DNA of 64,000 bases from Paenibacillus sp. S150 (GTDB taxonomy: Bacteria > Bacillota > Bacilli > Paenibacillales > Paenibacillaceae): positions 62,001-126,000 of the forward strand of contig NZ_JACBYI010000014.1 in the NCBI RefSeq assembly GCF_019352175.1, in the 5' to 3' direction. A program made the translations under genes and the position numbers. The stretch's first letter is position 1; every line of letters starts with the position of its first letter. Of the stretch, positions 1-8,350 are shown piece after piece. A model generated the notes under the pieces. It saw only the letters and a program-made list of their open reading frames with translations. It had not been told where the DNA came from and made no database searches.

Positions 1-315
1 ATCACCACGACGATCGGTTCCATTATTGCTATGTTTGTCCTGCCTGTCTTTGGGTGGGCGATGATTCTGCCGGGCATATTGACCAACTTCTTTGCGGGCG
101 GTACTGCCGGAATCTTCGGCAACCTGACAGGCGGACGCCGCGGGGCGATTATCGGAGGCATTTTCCACGGATTCTTTATCACGCTGCTGCCGGCGCTGCT
201 CGTTACTGTTTTTAACAACATGGGCTTCGTCAATGCAACAGCGACAGATGTGGATACCGTAAGCGCCGCCCTGCTCTATGCCTGGATTATCGGGCCGCTG
301 ATGAAAGCATTCTAG
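1..315 (+). CDS. PTS ascorbate-type (UlaA/SgaT) IIC component, C-terminal part
   Basis: This is the C-terminal ~104 residues of a membrane permease; the reading frame is open at base 1, so the start lies outside the window. The visible part is hydrophobic, with glycine-rich loops (GGTAGIFGNLTGGRRGAIIGG) typical of the SgaT/UlaA family of PTS IIC proteins, which import a sugar acid or polyol with phosphorylation. It is followed within 35 bases by a TPR protein gene and then a class II aldolase gene, which suggests an operon for uptake and cleavage of a phosphorylated sugar. The true substrate cannot be read from this fragment; ascorbate is only the family name. Family is fairly sure, substrate unknown. 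Confidence 0.75.
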   Translation: MTTTIGSIIAMFVLPVFGWAMILPGILTNFFAGGTAGIFGNLTGGRRGAIIGGIFHGFFITLLPALLVTVFNNMGFVNATATDVDTVSAALLYAWIIGPLMKAF

Positions 316-348
316 CATTCAAAAAAGTGATGGCGGGAGGTTTAGGCA

Positions 349-744
349 ATGCTTGGATTCGGCAAGAAGAAAATTAAAGAACCGAAGGATGAAGCCGTAG
401 AACACGTATTGACGGAAGAACGCAAGCAGGAATTGCTGTCCGCAATCTCTTCAAAGGAGGAGGCGTTAGGCGGGCAATCTGAAGCGGAACAATCCAAAGT
501 CTATGGAGAGATCGGCCTGGCTTACAACGAGCTGGGGAATGAGGATCAGGCGATGGTGGCGCTGGAGAAAAGCCTGCAGCTCAAAAAATCTGTCGGAGAC
601 GTCTACAAGACCCTATTGAAGCTGTATAACAAAAAACGCGCAGAGGCGGCTAAAGCTAACGATGAACAGTCTCTGCAGGCATATCTCAAGAAAATGGATC
701 AGTTGATGCAGATTTCCAAGGATGTTACGCGAGGCGTGCACTGA
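349..744 (+). CDS. Small TPR-repeat protein in PTS/aldolase operon
   Basis: Soluble 131-residue protein, lysine- and glutamate-rich, predicted to be all helical. Residues about 45-100 fit a pair of tetratricopeptide helices (VYGEIGLAYNELGNEDQAM then LEKSLQLKKSVGDVY). It has no signal peptide and no catalytic motif. A good ribosome site (GGGAGG) lies 10 bases before the ATG. It sits between a PTS permease gene and the aldolase gene, so it is probably cotranscribed and may act as a protein-binding accessory of the sugar system. No specific function can be assigned from the sequence. Confidence 0.75.
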   Translation: MLGFGKKKIKEPKDEAVEHVLTEERKQELLSAISSKEEALGGQSEAEQSKVYGEIGLAYNELGNEDQAMVALEKSLQLKKSVGDVYKTLLKLYNKKRAEAAKANDEQSLQAYLKKMDQLMQISKDVTRGVH

Positions 745-785
745 AGAAAAACCCGTTATAGACAAATATTTGAGGAGGAATCATC

Positions 786-1652
786 ATGTATATTACTTTA
801 AAAGAGGCAACCCGCAGAGCAGAGGAATTGAATTATACGGTCGGCGCCTTTAACGCGCACAATCTGGAGATGCTGCCGGACATGATCCGGGCCGCTAAAG
901 AGCAGGGGGCGCCGATTATTATTCAGACCAGTATCGACACAGCGAAATATGTAGGCCATGAGAACTTCGTGGCGGTCTGCAAAGCCATGGCTACCTCAGA
1001 AATGGTGGATGTCGTGCTGCATCTGGATCATGCCAGAGACTTCAATGATATAAAAGAAGCGATTGATAAAGGATTTACGTCCGTGATGTATGATGGTTCC
1101 CATCTGCCATTCAAAGAGAATATTATGAAGACAAGAGCTGTCGTTGATTATGCGCATAGACATAATGTATCCGTTGAGGGTGAGCTTGGGACTATCGGCG
1201 GTACAGAAGAAGGCATCCATGTGGATGAAGATCAGAGGATTTATACGGATCCTCAGGATGCTGTGGAGTTCGTGAAAGCAACAGGCGTGGATGCCTTGGC
1301 GATTGCGATCGGCACGAATCATGGCCAATACAAATCCAAGACGCAAGTGAACATCCCCCTGCTTAAAGAAATCAATGCGGCCGTCGATGTGCCTCTGGTT
1401 ATTCATGGCGGTACGGGCGTTAACGAAGAGGATATTCATGAACTCATTGACAATGGAATCCGCAAGTTCAATGTCGGTACAGAGCTGCTGGTGACCTGGA
1501 CGCGGATCGCGAAAGAAACTTTTAATGAAACCAAAGTGAACAAATCGCTGCGCCACAATATCATCCCGTGCAATGAAGCCGTGAAAGAAATTGTGAAGCA
1601 CAAGATCGGTATTTTCATGAATAAAGAAGGCCGTCTTAATACCGTGAGATAA
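786..1652 (+). CDS. Class II fructose/tagatose-bisphosphate-type aldolase
   Basis: A 288-residue zinc-dependent ketose-bisphosphate aldolase, the usual length for the FbaA/GatY/IolJ family. It cleaves a ketose (bis)phosphate to dihydroxyacetone phosphate and an aldehyde in the cytoplasm. Visible signatures are LHLDHA (catalytic Asp and zinc His), VEGELG (zinc Glu), GTNHG and VIHGGTG (zinc His residues and phosphate-binding glycines), and FNVGTEL near the C terminus. The ribosome site GAGGAGGAA precedes the ATG. Its place between a PTS IIC gene and a P-loop gene suggests that it serves a dedicated sugar pathway and is not the central glycolytic enzyme; which ketose it takes is not determined. 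Confidence 0.88.
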   Translation: MYITLKEATRRAEELNYTVGAFNAHNLEMLPDMIRAAKEQGAPIIIQTSIDTAKYVGHENFVAVCKAMATSEMVDVVLHLDHARDFNDIKEAIDKGFTSVMYDGSHLPFKENIMKTRAVVDYAHRHNVSVEGELGTIGGTEEGIHVDEDQRIYTDPQDAVEFVKATGVDALAIAIGTNHGQYKSKTQVNIPLLKEINAAVDVPLVIHGGTGVNEEDIHELIDNGIRKFNVGTELLVTWTRIAKETFNETKVNKSLRHNIIPCNEAVKEIVKHKIGIFMNKEGRLNTVR

Positions 1653-1655
1653 GTT

Positions 1656-2279
1656 ATGAACAGAGTGTTAATATTATTGGCCGGCCTGCCGGGTACGGGG
1701 AAAACGTATCTTGGGAATATCCTGAACGATTATTTCGGCGCTTTTTATATGCTGTCTCAGGATAGTCTGAAAGAAAACTTAGCGGATGTATATGGTTTTT
1801 CAAACCTTGAGGAGAAGCGGGAAATTGAAAAGAAGGCCTGGTTCTTGTACTTTGAGACGATGGAGCAGCAGATGCGCGCCGGAAGCAATCTCATATCCGA
1901 TTATCCCTTCAGCCAGAAGCAGAAGCCGCGTATTCAGAAATTGGCGGAACGGTACAACTATAAAGTGCTGACTATTCGCTTAACCGCAGAACCGGATGTT
2001 CTGTATGAACGGCAAAAAAAGCGGGATCTGGACCCGACAAGGCACCTAAGCCATATCGTTACTTCATATAACAAGGAGATTTCTTTACTTGACCGGAATG
2101 CAGCTGACCATATACTAACCAAGGAGGAATTCATCCAGAGATGCGTGGCGAGAGGATATGACACATTCGAACTGGGGAAGGTCTACGAAGTGGATGTAAC
2201 CGATTATTCAGCAGTGGATTATCCGAAGCTGCTTCAGGAGATTAAACAGTGGGATGAGAGCAGCAGCGGGGAGAATTGA
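1656..2279 (+). CDS. P-loop ATP-binding protein, kinase-like
   Basis: A 207-residue cytoplasmic protein that begins with a beta strand and a clear Walker A loop, GLPGTGKT, at residues 10-17. The layout (P-loop, a QDSLKEN segment, an ISDYPFS strand, an arginine-rich lid RQKKRDLDPTRH) resembles small nucleoside- or sugar-kinase-like P-loop proteins. It starts three bases after the aldolase stop codon, so it is translationally coupled to it. A sugar or intermediate kinase in the same pathway is possible but is inference. A strong rho-independent terminator follows directly, so this is the last gene of the PTS operon. Confidence 0.7.
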   Translation: MNRVLILLAGLPGTGKTYLGNILNDYFGAFYMLSQDSLKENLADVYGFSNLEEKREIEKKAWFLYFETMEQQMRAGSNLISDYPFSQKQKPRIQKLAERYNYKVLTIRLTAEPDVLYERQKKRDLDPTRHLSHIVTSYNKEISLLDRNAADHILTKEEFIQRCVARGYDTFELGKVYEVDVTDYSAVDYPKLLQEIKQWDESSSGEN

Positions 2280-2291
2280 ATAAGGTTCTGT

Positions 2292-2326
2292 AGGCCGGAA
2301 TGATTGCGATCAAGCCGGCCTTTTTG
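2292..2326 (+). terminator. Rho-independent terminator of the PTS/aldolase operon
   Basis: A 7-bp GC-rich stem (AGGCCGG / CCGGCCT) with a 16-base loop is followed by a run of T residues. It lies 13 bases after the stop codon of the P-loop gene. Confidence 0.85.
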
Positions 2327-2396
2327 TTAATGAATGGTGCAGACTCTCTTGCTCTGGGTTGAGGGGACTATTTAAAGGACATTCATGTTTTTGCAG

Positions 2397-2633
2397 TTAT
2401 TTATCGTAGAGAACGGGTTTGAACACCGACTCCATTTGGTACAGCACAACATCCGATTTATCATCAAACAGACGATAGAAGGTCGCTCTGCCCACGCCGG
2501 ACACGCAGATGATCTGTGTGATGGAGATATCGTTATAATCCTGTATTTGCGTCAGTTTTTCCATGCCCAGGCAAATAAGCTTGGCAGATTGTGTTTTTCG
2601 CTTATCATTTCCGATCCGATACATTACCCTCAC
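2397..2633 (-). pseudogene. Truncated TetR-family regulator (DNA-binding domain only)
   Basis: The 78 encoded residues cover a TetR-type N-terminal helix-turn-helix: residues about 35-65 read ISITQIICVSGVGRATFYRL followed by FDDKSDVV, the usual order for the family. TetR proteins are normally about 190 residues; here the frame stops just after helix 4 and no ligand-binding domain is seen downstream, so the gene is truncated. A perfect 17-bp palindrome lies 45 bases upstream of its start. The divergent neighbour is a membrane amidohydrolase gene, a plausible former target. It could still encode a short DNA-binding protein, but a decaying gene is more likely. Confidence 0.65.
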
Positions 2634-2677
2634 TCCTGTTCCACTTCTCGATTTTGGATTGTTTTCATTTTTATTTA

Positions 2678-2694
2678 TGATACATTGTGTATCA
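2678..2694. promoter_or_regulatory. TetR-type operator palindrome
   Basis: TGATACATTGTGTATCA is a perfect dyad of two 7-bp arms around three bases. It sits between the truncated TetR gene (start at 2633, minus strand) and the divergent amidohydrolase gene, the usual place for a TetR self-operator. Binding is inferred from symmetry and position only. Confidence 0.55.
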
Positions 2695-2916
2695 CAAGAT
2701 CAGTTTTGTTAGCAAAGTGAATTTTTTCGATTAATCGTCTTTATAGTGATTGGCTCCTGTTGAAACACTAGGGAAGCTGCCCGTTGATTTCGCAGACTGC
2801 TACCATTATTTTCAGCAGCATCCCGACTATAATATTTTCGAGCCCGTTTGGCAGCATTGAAATCGAATAGGAGCCATTGCAGATCTTGAATAATGATAAA
2901 AGAGGGAGAAAGTACG

Positions 2917-4551
2917 ATGGAGCAAAATGCAAAAAGAAAAATTCTAAAGACAATTGGATTCATGCTATTGTTTGTGCTTTTATTTGGAATTGTACTGGTG
3001 CTGATGATCAGCAGTGATGAACGCTGGTTTGGTTATCTGATTCTGGCTGTCTGCGCGGGCTTGCTTATTGCCCTGAGAAGGACGGAATTATGGCATGGGT
3101 GGCGGGTTCCGCTATATTGGATATTAGCGCTTGCCATCGTATGGAGCGGCCTGTTTGCCGGCCAACCTATGGTGAATATTCAGCCTTATACCGCGATGAA
3201 CCTGGAACAACCAAGCGCTTCATATCAGCTGCTGCTGAATAATGTAACAATTGTGGATACACAAAACGGTCAATTGACTTCGAACATGAGCATCCTGTCT
3301 GAGGATGGGGAAATCATCGGCATTGCACCGGCTGGAAGCATCAAGGCAGGCGAAGACACGAAGATTGTTGATGCTGCCGGAAAGTATGCGGTACCCGGGT
3401 ACCTGAATATGCACATGCACGTGCTAGGAGATGAGAAGACCCCCGAAATCATGTCTCTGCTGCTTGCTAACGGAGTAACCGGCTTCAGGCAGATGAGTGG
3501 TTCTGCCGGTCAGCTGAAGGAATGGAGATCCGGTGCCTTTACCAGTTCTTCGGAAGAGCCGGCCTTGCTCGCGATGCCTGGCGATGTCTTAACACCGATT
3601 AACGCGCCTACGCCAAAGGTTGCTGAGGAGTTCGTTCGAGAGCAGCAAAAGGAGGGAGCCGGTTTTATAAAAGCGGGGGGTGTTACGCCAGAAGTATTTG
3701 ATGCCGTTCAAGCGGAGGCGAACAAATTAAATCTTCCATTTGTAGGCCACGTGCTTCCTGATATGGACTTGAAGAAGGCTTCGGAAAACGGATTCTATAG
3801 TGTCGAACATTTCGGAATCAACAACGGGGCGTTAATCTCTGCCTCAACGGATGAGAGTATCTTGAGAGCAGAGGCGACAGGACTTCCCTCTATCACGTCC
3901 AATCCAGTTTTCGTGTATTTCATGAAGATAAAGGGTCTTAGAGATTTTGTGAACGAGCAAGTCGTCAGCTTAGCCATTAAGACTTCTGGAGGGAAAGAGG
4001 ATCTCGCACAGCTGCAACATTTGATTGACAGTTATAGTGAAGAAAAGGCAATTCAGCTTGCCGATGTATTCGTTGAAAATAACACATGGCAAAGCCCGAC
4101 CCTGGTACGTATGCATTTAGGTCTGTTCTCAAATGATAGTGATAAAACCATTGCACAGGGGGTCTACGATCTTTATTTGAAATTGGCAAAGACCTATGAT
4201 TCAAAGGGCGTTAAGATGTTGGTTGGCACAGATGAAGGCGGCGGAGCCAATTGGCGGAATGCAGGTAACTCCATTCACCAGGAATTTGATGAACTTGAAA
4301 AAGCGGGCATCTCACCTCTTCATGTTCTCCAAATGGCTACCTTTAACGGAGCGGAGTTTCTGGGGCGACTGGATGATATGGGAACAGTGGAAGCAGGTAA
4401 GAATGCCGATATAGTTTTATTGGATGCAAATCCTTTAGAGAGTGTCCAGAATCTTCATAAGATAGACGCTGTTATACGCGCAGGTGCTTATCACGGAAAA
4501 GAAGAACTGAATTCTATTAAGAAAATGAAAGATAGTGAACAAGAGGAATGA
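2917..4551 (+). CDS. Membrane-anchored amidohydrolase (imidazolonepropionase-like)
   Basis: A 544-residue protein. Residues about 8-90 contain three hydrophobic segments, so the protein is membrane-bound; the rest is a metal-dependent amidohydrolase. Visible motifs are NMHMHV (the HxH metal pair), VGHVLPD and VEHFG (further metal histidines), and GTDEGGG near the end (catalytic Asp). A closing GTVEAGKNADIVLLDANPL is the typical C-terminal beta-sandwich of the family. The ATG at 2917 is chosen because GAGGGAGAAAG lies just upstream; an earlier in-frame ATG at 2893 has no such site. The substrate is unknown. The upstream palindrome suggests past or present control by the adjacent TetR-like gene. 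Confidence 0.85.
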   Translation: MEQNAKRKILKTIGFMLLFVLLFGIVLVLMISSDERWFGYLILAVCAGLLIALRRTELWHGWRVPLYWILALAIVWSGLFAGQPMVNIQPYTAMNLEQPSASYQLLLNNVTIVDTQNGQLTSNMSILSEDGEIIGIAPAGSIKAGEDTKIVDAAGKYAVPGYLNMHMHVLGDEKTPEIMSLLLANGVTGFRQMSGSAGQLKEWRSGAFTSSSEEPALLAMPGDVLTPINAPTPKVAEEFVREQQKEGAGFIKAGGVTPEVFDAVQAEANKLNLPFVGHVLPDMDLKKASENGFYSVEHFGINNGALISASTDESILRAEATGLPSITSNPVFVYFMKIKGLRDFVNEQVVSLAIKTSGGKEDLAQLQHLIDSYSEEKAIQLADVFVENNTWQSPTLVRMHLGLFSNDSDKTIAQGVYDLYLKLAKTYDSKGVKMLVGTDEGGGANWRNAGNSIHQEFDELEKAGISPLHVLQMATFNGAEFLGRLDDMGTVEAGKNADIVLLDANPLESVQNLHKIDAVIRAGAYHGKEELNSIKKMKDSEQEE

Positions 4552-4639
4552 ATTTATGCTTGCTTTGAAGTGCACTTTAAGGCTTATGATGTCCATGAAG
4601 GCGCCGGGTACAGGTATTTCTAAGCCTCCTGACAAAGGA

Positions 4640-5347
4640 CTATAGTTTTCTTGCCTTGATTACAAAGGTTACTGGAAGCATCTTTGCTTTTTTTGCAAAG
4701 TCACTGTTATCGTCCCGCGATTGCATAATTTCATCATCAGACTGCTCAATCATTTGCTCAATTACAAATCCCGCTTTTGAGAGCGTATTTACGTAGGTTG
4801 ACAGTTTTCGGTCCGATAATGTTAGCGTACCTTCATCAAGCGATACCGAATACCAGGATTCATCAAAATAGCATTTTTTAAAAGCAAGCATATTATTTTC
4901 TGAAACAACACATTTGTGTATAGGATGAGACCAACTGAAAATAAATACGCCGTCTTTTTTTAGGTAAGAAGCGATCCGGCAAAAAGTACCCTCAAGGTCG
5001 GTGGTCCAGCCTATGGCATAAATCGAATAAACGAAGTCAAAATAATTCTCCGGTATACCACATTCTTCTTCCATGGGAGAACAGATCAATTTTGCTGAAA
5101 GACCGCACGAGGCCAAATGTTGCATGGCCTTTTCGATTTGTTTTTCTGATATATCCATACCCCAGAGTTCAGAGGCTTTGCGGTCCCCCAGATACTGCAG
5201 GGATTGACCGCTTCCACAGCCTATTTCCAGCACCTTTTTTCCTGAGATATCGCCCAAAAGCTGGCATTTTTCTTCTGAGACAAATGCTCCATAGAGAGGC
5301 AGCGCGGTTGCTCCCGGGATTTCATTTCCTTTTGTATAATCTTCCAT
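4640..5347 (-). CDS. Class I SAM-dependent methyltransferase
   Basis: A 235-residue soluble methyltransferase. The SAM-binding motif I, VLEIGCGSGQSLQYL, starts near residue 40, followed by motif II acid WGMDIS and motif IV DFVYSIYAIGW. The fold matches the Methyltransf_11/25 group of small-molecule methylases. The N terminus is a little short, but an in-frame stop codon lies directly before the ATG, so the start is fixed unless there is a frameshift. The ribosome site is weak. It is convergent with the amidohydrolase gene and stands alone. The substrate cannot be inferred. Confidence 0.85.
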   Translation of the reverse strand: MEDYTKGNEIPGATALPLYGAFVSEEKCQLLGDISGKKVLEIGCGSGQSLQYLGDRKASELWGMDISEKQIEKAMQHLASCGLSAKLICSPMEEECGIPENYFDFVYSIYAIGWTTDLEGTFCRIASYLKKDGVFIFSWSHPIHKCVVSENNMLAFKKCYFDESWYSVSLDEGTLTLSDRKLSTYVNTLSKAGFVIEQMIEQSDDEIMQSRDDNSDFAKKAKMLPVTFVIKARKL

Positions 5348-5550
5348 TCATTATTCGTTTGATCTCGGAGGCATGACCGACCCGTTTTACGCCGCACCAT
5401 CAACCGGATTTCTATAGGTTGGCCACTGTAAAAGATAGGCCGGATTCCCTTCTGCACTGGATAAGCTTTCCCCTGGATATCATTCAAGATTGCGTAATTT
5501 ATGCATAATTACACCAGCTGCGGCAAATACCAACAAGAGGGTGATGCCGC

Positions 5551-7065
5551 ATGAAACAGCAAGAAGAAGATAAAAAGCGTGAAGAAGCAGAATTGCTGCA
5601 GCCGGAGCTGATGTCTAATATAGAGCGGATGCAGCAGGAGTTCCTTAATTGCTCGGATATTATGTACCGGAATTGCAGCACCGGCGGAGTGAACCGGGCG
5701 ACACTGATGTATTTGGACGGTATGTGCGACACTCATGCTGTGGAAGAATTTGTGCTGCAGCCGCTTTTGGCGCATTTCCGCAAGAACTCCGGAGAGGATG
5801 AGGAGGGCAAGGGAGAAGAGCTCAAGCGGATTTTTATTCCGACCCTCCAGATCCGGGCGGTGCATGAAACGAATGAAGTTGTCAAGGCAATCCTGCGCGG
5901 AGAAACTGCGATTTTCACGGAGGGCAACGCGTCTGTAATGCTGGTCAATCTGGTCAAGATGGAGACACGCTCGATTGAGGAAGCCAGCTCGGAGAAGGCC
6001 GTCCGCGGCCCGCGGGATGCGTTCATGGAGACGCTGAGGACCAATACCTCCCTGCTCCGGCGGCGTATTCGTTCTTCCAAGCTGAAGCTGGAATGCATGA
6101 CGGTGGGCAGTGTCACAGAGACGGATATTGTTATCGGCTACATGGAGGGCATTGCAAAGGAAAGTCTGGTAAAAGAAGTGAGGGACCGTCTGCAGAAGAT
6201 TGAAATTGACGGAGTCATTCACTCCAGCAATATCGAGGAATATATCGAGGATAATGTGTTCTCTCCTTTTCCGCAAATCCAGAATACGGAGCGGCCCGAT
6301 GTGGCAGTCTCCAGCCTGCTTGAAGGCAAGGTCGTTATTATTACGGATAACACGCCGTTTGTGCTCATTGTACCGATGACCTACTGGTCCGGCCTGCAGG
6401 CTGTTGATGATTATACCGACAGATTTATGTACGCCACCTTTGTGCGCTGGATCAGATATACCTTTGTGCATATTTCGCTGCTGCTGCCCTCCCTTTACGT
6501 GGCGCTGACCACGTACCATCTGCAGGTCATTCCCACACCGCTCGTGGTCAGCATTGCCTCTGCCAGAGAGGGCGTCCCTTTTCCGGCTGTTTTCGAGGCC
6601 TTTATTATGGAGTTTATCTTTGAGGGCCTGCGCGAAGCCGGCATCAGGCTGCCCCAGCAGGTTGGGCCTGCGGTCAGTATTGCCGGAGCACTCGTCGTAG
6701 GACAAGCCGTGGTAGCTGCGGGAATCGTGTCCACACCGCTGGTTATCATCGTTTCCCTGACGGGGATCGCTTCCTTTGCTTTTCCGATATATAACCTCGG
6801 AACAGCCTACCGGATGCTAAGATTTCCTTTATTGATTGTCGCCGGTATTCTTGGCTTCTACGGGATAGTCCTGTTCCTTATTGTGCTCACTGTTCATATG
6901 GTTACACTGAATCCCTTCGGTGTGCCCTATATGGCACCTTATGCGCCGTTGTCTGTCGACAATCTGAGCGATGTGTTTGTGCGTGCGCCCAAGCCCAAGA
7001 TGCGCAAGCTGATGCCTTGGCTGGGCAAGGGCAAGCTGGAGCGGTTCCCTAAGCGCAACAAATAG
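5551..7065 (+). CDS. gerKA: Spore germination receptor subunit A (GerKA/GerAA type)
   Basis: A 504-residue GerA-family A subunit, normal length. The N-terminal ~270 residues are hydrophilic and include the conserved SSKLKLECMTVGS and DTDIVIGYMEG-like segment (ETDIVIGYMEGIAKESLV). The C-terminal half has about five membrane segments with PLVVSIASAREGVPFPA and the GEALVVGQA-like SIAGALVVGQAVVAA. In Bacillales these receptors sit in the inner spore membrane and trigger germination on nutrient binding. The gene leads an A-C-B operon with 16-22 bases to the next start. The nutrient recognised is not predictable. Confidence 0.93.
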   Translation: MKQQEEDKKREEAELLQPELMSNIERMQQEFLNCSDIMYRNCSTGGVNRATLMYLDGMCDTHAVEEFVLQPLLAHFRKNSGEDEEGKGEELKRIFIPTLQIRAVHETNEVVKAILRGETAIFTEGNASVMLVNLVKMETRSIEEASSEKAVRGPRDAFMETLRTNTSLLRRRIRSSKLKLECMTVGSVTETDIVIGYMEGIAKESLVKEVRDRLQKIEIDGVIHSSNIEEYIEDNVFSPFPQIQNTERPDVAVSSLLEGKVVIITDNTPFVLIVPMTYWSGLQAVDDYTDRFMYATFVRWIRYTFVHISLLLPSLYVALTTYHLQVIPTPLVVSIASAREGVPFPAVFEAFIMEFIFEGLREAGIRLPQQVGPAVSIAGALVVGQAVVAAGIVSTPLVIIVSLTGIASFAFPIYNLGTAYRMLRFPLLIVAGILGFYGIVLFLIVLTVHMVTLNPFGVPYMAPYAPLSVDNLSDVFVRAPKPKMRKLMPWLGKGKLERFPKRNK

Positions 7066-7087
7066 CAGGCAGGAAAGGGATGTGCGT

Positions 7088-8350
7088 ATGTTCAGGAAAA
7101 TAACAGGCGTATTCCTCGTTTTGTCACTGTTCCTGACCGGTTGCTGGGATCGCCAGGAGCTGAACGACCAGGCCATTATTCTGGGATGGGGCATGGATCT
7201 GACGGAAAAAGGCGGCTACCTGGCGACGGCCAACATTGTGCTCCCGCTTGCCACCAAATCGGACGGGCAGCAGAGCGCGGGACAGGACGGGCATCCCGGC
7301 TTTCTGACGGAAAGCGCTTATGGCAAGGACAACAGGGATGCCGCCCAAAATATGCAGAGAAAGCTCTCGCGGGTCCTTTTTTCGGGCCACCGGCGGAATA
7401 TCTTTATCGGAGAGAAGCTGGCGGAGAAAAGTATTTTCCCTATTCTTGATGAGTACGGAAGAAGCCCGATGGTGCGGCCGCGGGCCAATATTTTTGTTGT
7501 CAAAGGGGGAACCGCACAGGAGGCGATGAGCCACGCTTACCAGCTGGAGACCAACCCGGCGATTGCTGTGCAGAAAATTCAGGAGAAGAGCGGCGCACCG
7601 ATCAGCCGGTCGCTGCTGGATTTCTTCATCACGGCCAACGGTACCGGCTGCGGGGTGGTGCCTGCTCTCAGCATTCTGCCGCCGGATCTGAGCACGGACA
7701 AGAAGAACGGGCACGGCAGTCCGCCGCAAACGACCCTGGGTTTGGCCGGGGCGGCCATTTTTACTCCGCAGCTGAAGCTGGCCGGATATCTGGACAACGA
7801 TGAATTCTGGGCCAGACTATGGATTACGAACAGGCTGGCGTTCCGGAAATTCACGACATTAGTCAACCGTGTGGATGCTGAGAAATCGGGGGAAAAGGAG
7901 GGGACGGATGCCCTCTCAGGAGCAACCGCGGGGGAGAATGTGAGCGTCAATGTTGACAGCTTCAAGAGCCGGGTTACGCCCTTCTTCGATGAAGGCCTCC
8001 CAAGATTTGAAATATTGCTTGAGGGCCGGGGGTTTATTGAGGAGAATGATTCGCCGCTGAATCTCTCCAAATCGGCGAATGTGAAGAAGGTGGAGGCCCG
8101 GATGAATCAATATCTTGAAGCGAAGGTCAAAAAAATCGTCGCCAAGGTGCAGAAGGAATTCAAATGCGATGTCTTTGGGTTCGGAGATACCATTCACCGC
8201 CGGTATCCTTACCGGTGGAAGAAGCTTGCGGCCGATTGGGAGGCTATCTTTCCCAATATCGACCTGGACATCAAGGTTAAGCTTGATCTTACCGGAACAG
8301 GCATTACCGGAGAGTCCCTGCTGCCGACGCGGAACGGCGGTGAGCAATAG
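7088..8350 (+). CDS. gerKC: Spore germination lipoprotein subunit C (GerKC type)
   Basis: A Ger(x)C family lipoprotein of about 420 residues. It has a short lipoprotein signal, with the lipobox LTGC and the family hallmark CWDRQELND straight after the acylated cysteine. The rest is the extracellular Ger(x)C fold, with the conserved GHRRNIFIGE and RPRANIFVV segments. The ATG at 7088 is eight bases from AGGAAAGGG and is preferred; a GTG two codons earlier at 7082 is possible. It acts with the A and B subunits in the spore inner membrane. It ends directly against the B-subunit start, which suggests translational coupling. Confidence 0.93.
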   Translation: MFRKITGVFLVLSLFLTGCWDRQELNDQAIILGWGMDLTEKGGYLATANIVLPLATKSDGQQSAGQDGHPGFLTESAYGKDNRDAAQNMQRKLSRVLFSGHRRNIFIGEKLAEKSIFPILDEYGRSPMVRPRANIFVVKGGTAQEAMSHAYQLETNPAIAVQKIQEKSGAPISRSLLDFFITANGTGCGVVPALSILPPDLSTDKKNGHGSPPQTTLGLAGAAIFTPQLKLAGYLDNDEFWARLWITNRLAFRKFTTLVNRVDAEKSGEKEGTDALSGATAGENVSVNVDSFKSRVTPFFDEGLPRFEILLEGRGFIEENDSPLNLSKSANVKKVEARMNQYLEAKVKKIVAKVQKEFKCDVFGFGDTIHRRYPYRWKKLAADWEAIFPNIDLDIKVKLDLTGTGITGESLLPTRNGGEQ

